Source of the DNA: Candidatus Borrelia undatumii
GTDB lineage: Bacteria; Spirochaetota; Spirochaetia; Borreliales; Borreliaceae
Assembly (NCBI RefSeq): GCF_020882015.2
Contig: NZ_CP086555.2
Coordinates: forward strand, 372,001-436,000
Direction: 5' to 3'
DNA length: 64,000 bases
Shown here in pieces: positions 41,272 through 49,791 of this stretch. How positions within the stretch are numbered: the stretch's first letter is position 1; each line of letters starts with the position of its first letter. The notes beneath the pieces are model-generated. The model saw nothing but the letters and a program-made list of their open reading frames with translations. It searched no databases and was not told the origin of the DNA. A program made the position numbers and the translations under genes.

Positions 41272-41949
41272 TCAATACTTATGGACTTCGACCATAAAAC
41301 GTCCATATTTACCCCCAAAAGGATCCAGCATAATCTTCTCCACTACAAAAACAACTCCATCCTCTTTGGGAAACAGAAAAATCTGTCTTATTTTGTAATC
41401 AATTACATCTTTTCTATAGTAATTTTCTCTTCCAACACCCCTTATATCTTTAACAAGAACACCTTCATCCTCAACAGAAAAGGAAATAGTAAAAGCAGAA
41501 GATTTCAAAGAGTCACTAAACGTCTTATTAATTGATACCCGATATCTATTCCCTGTTAAAAAATCAATAAAATCCAAAGAATCATCTGTAATCCCTTCAT
41601 TTTCAGCATAAAGATAAATATTCCTACCCTTGTTTAGATGATTTATGTTAAGGTTCTTGACCCTGTAATTAAATATTTTCAAGAGCTCATAAAGACCTTT
41701 CTCAGCGGTGTCAGTATAATCTACGTATTCATTAAAAACTCTGGTATAAACTCCAGGATTTATGAAATTATTTTTGTAAACATCTACAAAATAGATACCA
41801 GAATAATATCCCCCCTTGCCAAGACCATACTCACCAAACATAAAGCAAGATCCGTCACCAGAGAAACCTAGGTTCTTAAAAAAAATATCCCCAGCAGCAA
41901 ATAAAGAAGAATGAAAAACGAAGCACAAAGCAAAAAAACGTACCAACAT
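41272..41949 (-). CDS. secreted protein of unknown function
   Basis: 225 residues with a classic signal peptide (MLVRFFALCFVFHSSLFAAG). The mature part starts GDIFFKNLGFSGDGSCFMFGEYG and is rich in Tyr, Phe and Asn, with beta-type stretches (YSGIYFVDVYKN, VIDYKIRQIFLFP). I recognise no family. It matches BB0403 by position, begins upstream of proS on the same strand and is probably co-transcribed with it. Confidence 0.75.
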   Translation of the reverse strand: MLVRFFALCFVFHSSLFAAGDIFFKNLGFSGDGSCFMFGEYGLGKGGYYSGIYFVDVYKNNFINPGVYTRVFNEYVDYTDTAEKGLYELLKIFNYRVKNLNINHLNKGRNIYLYAENEGITDDSLDFIDFLTGNRYRVSINKTFSDSLKSSAFTISFSVEDEGVLVKDIRGVGRENYYRKDVIDYKIRQIFLFPKEDGVVFVVEKIMLDPFGGKYGRFMVEVHKY

Positions 41950-42070
41950 AAACTCTCTAGCAAACCTATAAATAAAGCCTTAATTTAAAGGTATCTTCAT
42001 ATTAAAAATATGTCAAATATATTTTTAATATGAATCTTTGCTCTAATATTTGTTTTATGATTGAAAAGTT

Positions 42071-42373
42071 ATGCTTAAATTTTACAGTGAGCTTTTTAAG
42101 AAACGTGGATTTTTCTTGTGTTGATTTTTGTTTCAAGGTTTTTGGTGATGATTAACACGTTCCAAAGGGATCAATCTGGTTTTTATGACTAAAGACTATA
42201 GCGAATCCTTCAGTGCTTACAATGCTTTAGCTTTAATACTGAAGAGGTACATGGCAAGGGTGGCCATAGCCCTATTATCTACCAGTAATCTGCTTTATAT
42301 CTTATACTTTATACAATGCAATTCTAGCGATTGTACGTATTTGGTTAAGTATAAGTTAAAGGAGAATTTATGA
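42071..42373 (+). pseudogene. small membrane-protein gene, apparently frameshifted
   Basis: Three consecutive protein-like pieces lie upstream of the outer membrane protein pair. 42071-42124 reads MLKFYSELFKKRGFFLC, stop. An adjacent frame from 42118 reads VLIFVSRFLVMINTFQRD then QSGFYD, stop. The original frame resumes at 42185 with YSESFSAYNALALILK, a hydrophobic span (VAIALLSTSNLLYILYFI) and ends KYKLKENL at 42373, overlapping the next start. Two compensating frameshifts in a protein of about 100 residues would explain this. The 62-residue piece at 42185-42373 could still be translated. The 120 bases before 42071 show nothing I can name. Confidence 0.35.
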
Positions 42374-42963
42374 AAACATTGTTAAAGTTGGTTGTGCTTC
42401 TGCTGTTAACGCACCCATCTACTGCTAAACAGGTCGATTCGTTAAATCTTGATAATGTACTAAAGGAAAAGGAAAATTTAAATAACCTATTTGGGGTGGG
42501 TTTTGGTATTGGGAACCCTATTACAAATATTACAATTTCTGTTCCGTATCTGGACATAGAATTTGGATATGGGGGTTTTAATGGTTTGCATCCTAATAAC
42601 TTCACGCCATACGTTATTGGTGGACTTGATATTATGTTTAGGGAAGAGCTTTATAAAAATACCATAATGGGCGGTGGCTTTGGGGCGGGCGTGGATTGGT
42701 CCCAAGACAAACCAAATACTACAAAAAAACCAGAACAAGATGATGATGAAGATGTAGAGATTCCTTCAAAACCCTCAGTTCAGAGTCGAATAGGCATTGT
42801 GCTCAGGCTTCCTATCTCATTAGAGTACAGTTTTTTAAAAAATCTTGTAATAGGATTTAAAGCCGTGGCTACGCTCGGGGGAATAATGTTGTTGGATCAT
42901 ATATCCATGGAAGGAATGAGGTTCGGGTTTTTTGGTGTTGGGTACCTCAAAATATACATATAA
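42370..42963 (+). CDS. outer membrane protein, BB0405 family
   Basis: 197 residues with a signal peptide (MKTLLKLVVLLLLTHPSTA). The mature protein alternates glycine-rich beta strands (FGVGFGIGNPITNITISVPY, IEFGYGGFNGLHP, IMGGGFGAGVDWS) with an acidic loop (EQDDDEDVEIPS near 118-132), and ends VGYLKIYI. It matches BB0405, an outer membrane protein of B. burgdorferi reported to be surface exposed and important for mammalian infection. AAAGGAG lies 7 bases before ATG. Its paralogue follows after 9 bases. Confidence 0.88.
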   Translation: MKTLLKLVVLLLLTHPSTAKQVDSLNLDNVLKEKENLNNLFGVGFGIGNPITNITISVPYLDIEFGYGGFNGLHPNNFTPYVIGGLDIMFREELYKNTIMGGGFGAGVDWSQDKPNTTKKPEQDDDEDVEIPSKPSVQSRIGIVLRLPISLEYSFLKNLVIGFKAVATLGGIMLLDHISMEGMRFGFFGVGYLKIYI

Positions 42964-42972
42964 GGAGAGCTG

Positions 42973-43692
42973 ATGGGAAGGAACACTCGAGGGTTACTCA
43001 TTTTATTGCTAATATTTGTCTTGCACTACTTCGCATTTTCCAAATCCGTTGGCGATGCCTATAAAATTAAGTGCAACACAGAAGATGACGGAACCACTTG
43101 CATTACAAATAATAATCAAAAAGCTGTCCCAAAGCCTAAGCCTACCCCTCCAAAACCAAGGCCCAAGCCTACCCCTCCACCCCCTACTGTACCTAGAGCC
43201 AAAATTGCAGCGCCTGTTATGCATAAGGAAAAAACTGTGTATGACTCCCTTGCTCTGGGTGTAGGAACTGGAAGTCCAGTAGGGAATATTTTATTTTCGA
43301 TGCCATATGTGGACATAGATCTCGGATATGGTAGCTTCATTGGTTTCAAGCCTGGGAATTTTCAAAATTATATTCTATTTGGTCTCGATTTGGTTTTCAA
43401 AAAGGAAATAGGACCCACCGTAATTGTGGGGGGTGGTTTTGGTATTGGAGCAGATTGGTCTAAAGTAGACCTAGTTCCTCCTGGGAATAAGATCCCTACT
43501 ACTTATGAAAGAATAGGCACAGTAACTAGACTACCTATATCAATGGAGTACAAGTTCGCAAAGAATCTGTCATTAGGTCTTAAATTTTATCCCTCATTCG
43601 GTCCGACCATACTACTCACAAAACCAAAAATAGTATATGAGGGTGTCAGGTTTAAGTTCTTTGCAGTCGGTTTTATCAAGTTCACTATTTAA
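42973..43692 (+). CDS. outer membrane protein, BB0406 family, with proline-rich linker
   Basis: 239 residues with a signal peptide (GLLILLLIFVLHYFAFSKSV). Residues about 55-80 are a repetitive proline-lysine segment (KPKPTPPKPRPKPTPPPP). The remainder is a beta-barrel-like domain closely parallel to the preceding gene (LGVGTGSPVGNILFSMPYVD, IDLGYGSFIGFKPGNF, VGGGFGIGADWS, RLPISMEYKF). Homologue BB0406 in Lyme Borrelia is an outer membrane protein reported to bind laminin. AGGAG lies before ATG; co-transcribed with its paralogue. A strong hairpin follows. Confidence 0.87.
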   Translation: MGRNTRGLLILLLIFVLHYFAFSKSVGDAYKIKCNTEDDGTTCITNNNQKAVPKPKPTPPKPRPKPTPPPPTVPRAKIAAPVMHKEKTVYDSLALGVGTGSPVGNILFSMPYVDIDLGYGSFIGFKPGNFQNYILFGLDLVFKKEIGPTVIVGGGFGIGADWSKVDLVPPGNKIPTTYERIGTVTRLPISMEYKFAKNLSLGLKFYPSFGPTILLTKPKIVYEGVRFKFFAVGFIKFTI

Positions 43693-43693
43693 G

Positions 43694-43725
43694 CTTTAAT
43701 GTAAACAATAATGTTTTCATTAAAG
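43694..43725. terminator. bidirectional terminator hairpin
   Basis: CTTTAATG-T-AAACA, loop ATAA, TGTTT-T-CATTAAAG: thirteen pairs interrupted by one T-T mismatch. It lies between the convergent BB0406-type gene and manA and overlaps the manA stop codon (43720-43722). It should end transcription from both sides. Confidence 0.65.
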
Positions 43726-44856
43726 TGGTTTGAAAAGCTTTTCATCAGAGAGTGCAATAAAGATTTCTCCGTTTCCTCGAATCAACAGCCTTTCGTCACA
43801 TGCTCCCACGAATATGCTATCTCCCCTCTTAAGAAAAAAGTGATCATTTATTTGTATCTGACCATCCATAACTAACAAGATCATTGCACTGTCTCTCTTA
43901 AAATAAATTTCTTCACTAATTTCTCTGCGCAGAAGCATCAAATCAGTGCCTGGAAGTTTAAAAACACTAAAATTATCAATATCCTCGCCTTTCAACAGTG
44001 AAAATTTACTCTCCTCAAACCTACCTACCTTTAACATCTCATTCTTATCAATATATTTAGTAGTAAGACCGGCTCTTATTACATTATCAGAATTAGTCAT
44101 AAGCTCAAGGCATTCCCCTTTAAGATAAGCATGCACCTCTTGGCTCTCTGTACAGAGAACCTCGCCTGGTTTTAATTTAAAAATATGCATCCCTAAAAAT
44201 GTCAAAAGACCAACATCCGCTCCATAAATCTTATAAATCTCGTTAAACCAATAAGCTCTATCTCTTTCTAGGAAATCCAAATTTTCTCTTACTCTCCCAA
44301 CGGCATCTTCAACTTCACACTTTTGCAAGTTGAATACGTTACTTATAAATTCCTTATAGTCTAGAAAACTAAAATCTAACTTTAGATTTTTATATATATT
44401 CTTAATTTCAATAAAAGGCAAAAATCCTTTAAGAGCATAAAAATCACTTAAAGCATATACAAGTTCTATTTTGGGATTTTCGTCCTTATAAACCCTACAG
44501 GGATCATTGATGTTTATTCCTCTGTCATTTTCGCGCTTAAACCCCCTTGAGGCAATTTCTTTTGAAGGATGTATTTGAATTGATAAAGGTTTTGTGGCCG
44601 AGAGAACCTTAAATAGAAAAGATAACTCGTTCCCATTTCCCAAAAGTTCCCTATTATGCTCTAAAAAATCACAAAGAGGGACATATTGATTCCCAATCAA
44701 TATTTTACTGGAAAATGTCTTATGAGCCCCAAGCCACATTTCAGCTTTAGGTCGTCCGTCTTGTTCTTGTCCTAAAAGAGAAGGGATGAAACTAACTCCA
44801 CCCCAATCATATTCCTTAATCTCATTTTTCATTAAAAATATATTGTCTATTCTCAT
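43720..44856 (-). CDS. manA: mannose-6-phosphate isomerase
   Basis: 378 residues, type I zinc isomerase converting mannose 6-phosphate to fructose 6-phosphate. Zinc-ligand and active-site motifs are QIHPSKEIA, PKIELVYALSDF and ESQEVHAYLKGECLELM, with SDNVIRAGLTTKYID after it. Its ATG overlaps the stop codon of the PTS gene by 4 bases, so uptake and entry into glycolysis are coupled. Confidence 0.95.
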   Translation of the reverse strand: MRIDNIFLMKNEIKEYDWGGVSFIPSLLGQEQDGRPKAEMWLGAHKTFSSKILIGNQYVPLCDFLEHNRELLGNGNELSFLFKVLSATKPLSIQIHPSKEIASRGFKRENDRGININDPCRVYKDENPKIELVYALSDFYALKGFLPFIEIKNIYKNLKLDFSFLDYKEFISNVFNLQKCEVEDAVGRVRENLDFLERDRAYWFNEIYKIYGADVGLLTFLGMHIFKLKPGEVLCTESQEVHAYLKGECLELMTNSDNVIRAGLTTKYIDKNEMLKVGRFEESKFSLLKGEDIDNFSVFKLPGTDLMLLRREISEEIYFKRDSAMILLVMDGQIQINDHFFLKRGDSIFVGACDERLLIRGNGEIFIALSDEKLFKPL

Positions 44857-46724
44857 TTGGATTCCCTAAATTTCAAAGATTTTAACAAGACCACCAAGAT
44901 TGTTGCAACAGCAACGCCGGCAGCCATTGCAACAATAAATCCTAACTTATTATCAACCACAGGAAGTACTATAGGTCCTCCATGCGGCGCATGATTTGCA
45001 ACTCCCAAAAATGCTGCAACAATGCTTGCAACAGCTCCCCCAGCTACTATTGACGGCAAAACCCTAGCAGGATCACTAGCAGCAAATGGAATAGCACCCT
45101 CACTAATTCCAATAAAAGAAATTAAGAATGATATCTTACCCGATTCTCTTTCCTCCTCCTCAAATAATTTAGGCATAATCAGGGTAGCAAGCCCCACGGC
45201 CATCGGAGGAACAGGAATAGCCGCCGCTACCATCCCCATTATTTGTGGAACCTGAGGAATCATACCAACACCAAAAAGGAATGCAACCTTATTAAAAGGG
45301 CCTCCCATATCAACAGACACCATAGAACCAAGTATTAAGCCAAGAAGAACCTTTCCCAAAATACCATAAGCTTCTGTATTACTCTGTAAAGATTTAAGTC
45401 CACTCTCAAGCAATGTCATAAATTGTGCAATATAAACCCCAACATAAAGCATAAAAAATCCAATAATGACAGAGCTTATTAAGGGAATAACAAAAATAGG
45501 CATGACAGGTCTTATCCATTCAGGTACTTTAAGCTGCGCTATCCATTTAGCAACAAAACCCGCAATAAATCCGGCAAGTATTGCCCCTAAAAACCCTGAC
45601 CCAACATCTCTGGCAAGAACCCCCCCTACAAGCCCTGGTGTAAGTCCTGGCTTATCAGCGATTGCCATGGCAATAAACCCAGCAAGTATTGGCAACATCA
45701 TCCCAAAAGCAACAGCACCAATATCAGTAATCGTCTTATAAAAAGGGTGTTCGGCAAAATTTGGACCATCAGAACCAATTCCTGCCAGAGATATTCCAAT
45801 AGCGATCAAAATACCACCGCTTGCTACAATTGGAATCATAGGAGAAACTCCGCTCATTAAGTACTTATATAAACTAGATTTATGTCTTATGGTCGTATCT
45901 CTTAAAGAATGATTCATCTTCCTATAATTAAATGTTGAAGCATTAAACGCCTCCCTGATAACTTCCTCTATACTATTTATAGCCTTTGCAGTTGAAACCT
46001 TATAAACTTTCTTTCCATCAAATCTTCCTTCATCAATATCCTTATCAACAGCAAGTATTACAGCATCAGCATCCTTAATATCTTCTTCGGTTAAAGCATT
46101 CTCAACACCAATGGAACCTTGAGTTTCAACTTTAACCCCATAACCTTGCTTTCTGGCCTCATTTTCAATCTTCTTAGCAGCAATATACGTATGTGCAACG
46201 CCTACAGGACATGCAGATACAGCTACTATTTTCCCCCCTCCAGAATAAGTCACAACATTATCTGTATGAGTCTTTTCAATCTTCTCTATGTAGGAATAAA
46301 CCTCATCGGGGTGATTTGAACTTTTCAAAATATTTTTAAAGTCATCATTCTCAAATAATTGAGCTATGAAAGCTATTGATTTAATATGATCGCTACCCTG
46401 TTGCCCCTTGGACATGCAAATTAAAAATATTAAATTAACAGGAGGGTTATCATCGGACCACCTTATGCCATCTCCCTTTAAATAAAGGAATGAAATAAAA
46501 CTTGCCTTAACAGAATCTCCTATAAAATGAGGGATAGCAACACCATTCTCCCAAGCTGTATCTCCAATATTCTCTCTATCAAGGATACCCTGAAAGAATT
46601 CATTCCTATCGCTTATATAGCCCTTCTCATTTACTTTGTCTACTAAAAATTTAATGGCACCTTCTTTAGATTTTACTTCTGTAGATATAAAAATAAGCTC
46701 TTTTTTCAAGAAATCTAAAAACAT
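44853..46724 (-). CDS. fruA: fructose-family PTS permease, EIIA-EIIB-EIIC fusion
   Basis: 623 residues from ATG at 46724, preceded by AGGAGG. Order: EIIA domain with active His in NGVAIPHFI (about residue 65), EIIB domain with phosphocysteine in SACPVGVAHTYIAAKKIE (about 178), and EIIC with some eight to nine membrane segments from about 285 on. The pathway phosphorylates fructose-type sugars during import. The direct coupling to manA suggests mannose or a mannose-like substrate is also handled; this is inference. By order it is FruA1 (BB0408). Confidence 0.94.
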   Translation of the reverse strand: MFLDFLKKELIFISTEVKSKEGAIKFLVDKVNEKGYISDRNEFFQGILDRENIGDTAWENGVAIPHFIGDSVKASFISFLYLKGDGIRWSDDNPPVNLIFLICMSKGQQGSDHIKSIAFIAQLFENDDFKNILKSSNHPDEVYSYIEKIEKTHTDNVVTYSGGGKIVAVSACPVGVAHTYIAAKKIENEARKQGYGVKVETQGSIGVENALTEEDIKDADAVILAVDKDIDEGRFDGKKVYKVSTAKAINSIEEVIREAFNASTFNYRKMNHSLRDTTIRHKSSLYKYLMSGVSPMIPIVASGGILIAIGISLAGIGSDGPNFAEHPFYKTITDIGAVAFGMMLPILAGFIAMAIADKPGLTPGLVGGVLARDVGSGFLGAILAGFIAGFVAKWIAQLKVPEWIRPVMPIFVIPLISSVIIGFFMLYVGVYIAQFMTLLESGLKSLQSNTEAYGILGKVLLGLILGSMVSVDMGGPFNKVAFLFGVGMIPQVPQIMGMVAAAIPVPPMAVGLATLIMPKLFEEEERESGKISFLISFIGISEGAIPFAASDPARVLPSIVAGGAVASIVAAFLGVANHAPHGGPIVLPVVDNKLGFIVAMAAGVAVATILVVLLKSLKFRESK

Positions 46725-46908
46725 ATCCCCAAACCTCCTAACCATTCAAACTAATTGTATCACAACATAAAATTAAACTTGATTTCTTTCTATTAAAAAC
46801 ATTAATAAAAGCATATTATAAACATTAAAATTAAATCTATTAATTTTACTCGTCTGAGTTTACTTTTTTATTGCTAATTTATCTTATATTATTGAAGCTA
46901 ATTTAACT

Positions 46909-47550
46909 ATGAGAAAAATACTAAAACTTCATTTGTTCTTACTGTGTTTTATGCTGCCCTTTTTAAATGCAGAACAACAAAGAGATGAGATAAGTAATAG
47001 AGAAAACTTAACTTTAGAAGAGTCATCAAATAGAAATGAATACAATTTTTTCTCTGTAGAAAGAGGATTTACTTATTCAACGGGAATAGGACTTGGAACC
47101 GGTTTTTTCCTAAATTCTAAAATAAATCACTTAATATTTAGGCCTTATTATATGTTTGCAAATAATAGTTTTGATTTTCTAGCCGTGGCCGCCATTTCAA
47201 TTAATGAGGACTATAACATATCAAAAAAGTTAAAATATTCAAGCTCGTATATTGGAGCGGGGGTCAATTGGCACATTGTAAATTTAGCAAGCAAAACAAA
47301 ATATTTTTCATTGACCTTTGGAGTTGGGGGTCGATTTTACCTTTCAACAAACTTCATAGGTGACTTTAAATTTTATGATAAACTGCCCTACATAATAGAA
47401 CCATACATATTCTTTGAATTCTCCACTAAAAGATCTATACCCTATCTGAGCCTATATTCAAGAATTGATTTTTTATTTCTTGATACATTCAATATTTCTT
47501 TCGATTTTGGAATTAGATATAATTTTGGGGATAAGGAGATAAGACCGTGA
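46909..47550 (+). CDS. outer-membrane beta-barrel-like protein
   Basis: 213 residues with a signal peptide (MRKILKLHLFLLCFMLPFLNA). After a short charged linker comes an aromatic and glycine-rich beta pattern (GFTYSTGIGLGTGFFLNS, YIGAGVNWHIVNL, LTFGVGGRFYLSTNF) that closes with NISFDFGIRYNFG near the C-terminus, as in an 8-strand barrel. Family not recognised. The last four bases overlap the nuclease gene start (GTGA), indicating a transcriptional and translational unit. Confidence 0.72.
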   Translation: MRKILKLHLFLLCFMLPFLNAEQQRDEISNRENLTLEESSNRNEYNFFSVERGFTYSTGIGLGTGFFLNSKINHLIFRPYYMFANNSFDFLAVAAISINEDYNISKKLKYSSSYIGAGVNWHIVNLASKTKYFSLTFGVGGRFYLSTNFIGDFKFYDKLPYIIEPYIFFEFSTKRSIPYLSLYSRIDFLFLDTFNISFDFGIRYNFGDKEIRP

Positions 47551-48428
47551 AACAGAAATCAAGATTCATGTTGTGTTGCTACATATTAGTTTTGTTAGGT
47601 TTTATATTCCTTCATCAAAATCCCAAAATTCTTAAAAATCTTAAAGAAATAGCTTCTGTTTACATAGAAATAGCTAAAGATAAGATTCAAAGTCCTCAAG
47701 GTACAATTAAATTAAACGAAGAGCATCTATTGCCGAGGGGACACCTCACTACTCAAGTATTACACAAAAAATACTATTCTTTGGGGTATGCTGAGAGTGC
47801 AAGACAAGCAGAATGGGTAGCATATCTTTTAAAAAGAGAGATGGTTGAACTGGCTTTAACATTACTCAAGAGCAAAAAAATAAAGAGAATTAACAAATTT
47901 TTTGAAGATAAAGAAATTAAAGGAATTGGTCCAAAGTTAACTGATTATCTTAAGAGCGGATATGATAGAGGGCATATTGTAAGCTCAGCTGATATGTCTT
48001 TTTCTAAAGAGGCAATGATAGATACTTATTTTTTATCAAACATATCCCCCCAAAAAAGAGAATTTAATTCTGGAATTTGGCTAAAACTTGAAAAATTAGT
48101 CAGAGAATGGACCCTTTTGAAGGGAAAAGTTTATATCATTAGTGCCGGTATTTTGACAGAAAATAAGGGATTTATCGGGAAAAGCAAAGTTTTGGTACCG
48201 AAAAATTTCTACAAAATAGTGCTATCGTTGAACAACGATGATTCTTATGATATAGTCTCCTTCATTATTCCAAATGAGAAGGCTAAAGACTTAAACTTGA
48301 GAAATTATGTTGTGAGTGTTCATTCAATTGAAAAAAAAACTAGCATAGATTTTTTCTCAAAGCTCGCCTCCGATATTAAGAGAGTGATTAAAATGAAAAA
48401 AGACCCATACTCTTGGAAATTTAAATGA
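47547..48428 (+). CDS. DNA/RNA non-specific endonuclease (NUC1/NucA type)
   Basis: 293 residues, GTG start. A hydrophobic segment at about residues 6-25 (FMLCCYILVLLGFIFL) is a signal peptide or anchor, so the enzyme acts outside the cytosol. The catalytic signature DRGH is in GYDRGHIVSSADMSF near residue 150, followed by the metal-binding Asn in FLSNISPQ. These enzymes cut single- and double-stranded DNA and RNA. The homologue BB0411 is annotated as an endonuclease precursor. It overlaps both neighbours by 4 bases. A role in nucleotide scavenging or degrading host DNA is inference. Confidence 0.92.
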   Translation: MKQKSRFMLCCYILVLLGFIFLHQNPKILKNLKEIASVYIEIAKDKIQSPQGTIKLNEEHLLPRGHLTTQVLHKKYYSLGYAESARQAEWVAYLLKREMVELALTLLKSKKIKRINKFFEDKEIKGIGPKLTDYLKSGYDRGHIVSSADMSFSKEAMIDTYFLSNISPQKREFNSGIWLKLEKLVREWTLLKGKVYIISAGILTENKGFIGKSKVLVPKNFYKIVLSLNNDDSYDIVSFIIPNEKAKDLNLRNYVVSVHSIEKKTSIDFFSKLASDIKRVIKMKKDPYSWKFK

Positions 48429-49195
48429 GAATAGCCTTTATTAGACTTAATGTCTTTTTATTCACGACCTTTGTATTCGGAATAGCTGTAATATCAACAT
48501 TTATGTATTACGCAAACTTTAAGGTAGAGTTTTATACTTATTTTATAAAGAATTACAATAGAAATTTACCAACATTGATCAACAATTTCTTTATTTTCAG
48601 CACAGGAATACTGGGCTCTATTTGGACATATATCAATTACAAGAGAACAAACAACACGCAATTTATATTCTTTTATTGCTTTATATGCTCACATATGTTT
48701 GAATCTTTTTCAATTTTTAAGTATTACTTTTTACATCATGAATTAAGTCTGGAATTTTATTACTACACGAAAATTCACCATCTAATAACTGTATTTTCGT
48801 TGCTCAATTTATTTTTCTTGAGTCTACATATATGTGATTTTCAAATAAAATCAATCACTTACACTGCCTATTTAATTTTCACTTTTTCAATCATATATAC
48901 CTCTCTAGCGCCCATTAACGCATACGAGCATACCAATATGAACGATTACCTTTTTGGAACAGGAAATCACAAATTTCACGTTAATCTTTTCTTATTACTC
49001 ATATTGATAAACTTCTTTGTGGCATTTTTGAGAAAAAAAACTTCCAGCTATCTTCTTTTATTTGTATCGATATTTCTAATAGTAGTGGGCATCCGCTTAC
49101 AACTTAATGAAACACCCTATTCCTTCATTCCGATCTCGATAGGAGTATCAATATATTTAAGAGAAGCCGGCAAACTTTTCTTCTATTGGCTATAG
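48425..49195 (+). CDS. polytopic membrane protein of unknown function
   Basis: 256 residues with seven or eight hydrophobic segments spread over the whole length (for example VFLFTTFVFGIAVISTFMYY, FFYCFICSHMFESFSIF, HHLITVFSLLNLFFLSLHI, YLLLFVSIFLIVVGIRL). No soluble domain is seen. I recognise no family. The ATG overlaps the nuclease stop codon (ATGA), so it is produced together with the nuclease and the barrel protein. It ends 2 bases before the convergent gene. Confidence 0.75.
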   Translation: MRIAFIRLNVFLFTTFVFGIAVISTFMYYANFKVEFYTYFIKNYNRNLPTLINNFFIFSTGILGSIWTYINYKRTNNTQFIFFYCFICSHMFESFSIFKYYFLHHELSLEFYYYTKIHHLITVFSLLNLFFLSLHICDFQIKSITYTAYLIFTFSIIYTSLAPINAYEHTNMNDYLFGTGNHKFHVNLFLLLILINFFVAFLRKKTSSYLLLFVSIFLIVVGIRLQLNETPYSFIPISIGVSIYLREAGKLFFYWL

Positions 49196-49197
49196 CA

Positions 49198-49791
49198 TCA
49201 ACAGACAGCAAGAGATATCACTGACACGCCCATAGGCAAAAATAAGTTATCGTACTTTTTAAAATCAAAGAGTTCAACAAAAACAGACCCCATAGCAACA
49301 ACTGATGATACCATTAAGTTTGGGAAAAAATAATAACAGACAACAAAGGAAACTAAAAAAATAACAACACTGCCAGCAAATGTCTTATCATTCACAAGTT
49401 TAAAAGAAGGAATCATCTTTCCGAAAAGACTTGCAAGCCCATCTCCCAGACAAGCTGAAAATATTCCAACATAGCTAAAAGGCTCTGGTATAAGATAATA
49501 AGTGAAAAACATACTTACTACTAAAAATATAGGAGAAAGAGATATCTTACAAGAAGATATTTCTCTGGTCTTAAGCATAACTTCAGATATACCTTTTAGC
49601 AAGGGTAAATTTATTCCCATAAGCCTAAAAATTTCCGAAGTCAGGTATACTAACACAAAAAATAGGCCAGATACAAGACCTAGCCAAAAATTTATTCTAT
49701 AAAACAATAAAAATATTAAAGCAGAGACATGGAAAAATTTCCTATAAATCTCATACTTAATATTCTCCTCAAAAAATCGACCAAATATCAA
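49198..49791 (-). CDS. membrane protein of the dolichol/phytol kinase-like CTP transferase family
   Basis: 197 residues with about six membrane segments. The motif pair ACLGDGLASLFGK and DKTFAGSVVIFLVS is typical of integral membrane CTP-dependent kinases and CDP-diglyceride-synthase-like proteins (SEC59/VTE5 group). These phosphorylate polyprenols or similar lipids using CTP; the substrate here is unknown. It overlaps the immunophilin gene by 4 bases (ATGA), downstream of it on the same strand. Confidence 0.78.
   Translation of the reverse strand: MIFGRFFEENIKYEIYRKFFHVSALIFLLFYRINFWLGLVSGLFFVLVYLTSEIFRLMGINLPLLKGISEVMLKTREISSCKISLSPIFLVVSMFFTYYLIPEPFSYVGIFSACLGDGLASLFGKMIPSFKLVNDKTFAGSVVIFLVSFVVCYYFFPNLMVSSVVAMGSVFVELFDFKKYDNLFLPMGVSVISLAVC

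Noticed and set aside
43130-43190. CRISPR-like or tandem DNA repeat
   Set aside because: The repetition comes from Pro-Lys codons in an outer membrane protein; no spacers. No CRISPR array, insertion sequence or prophage gene was seen in the window.
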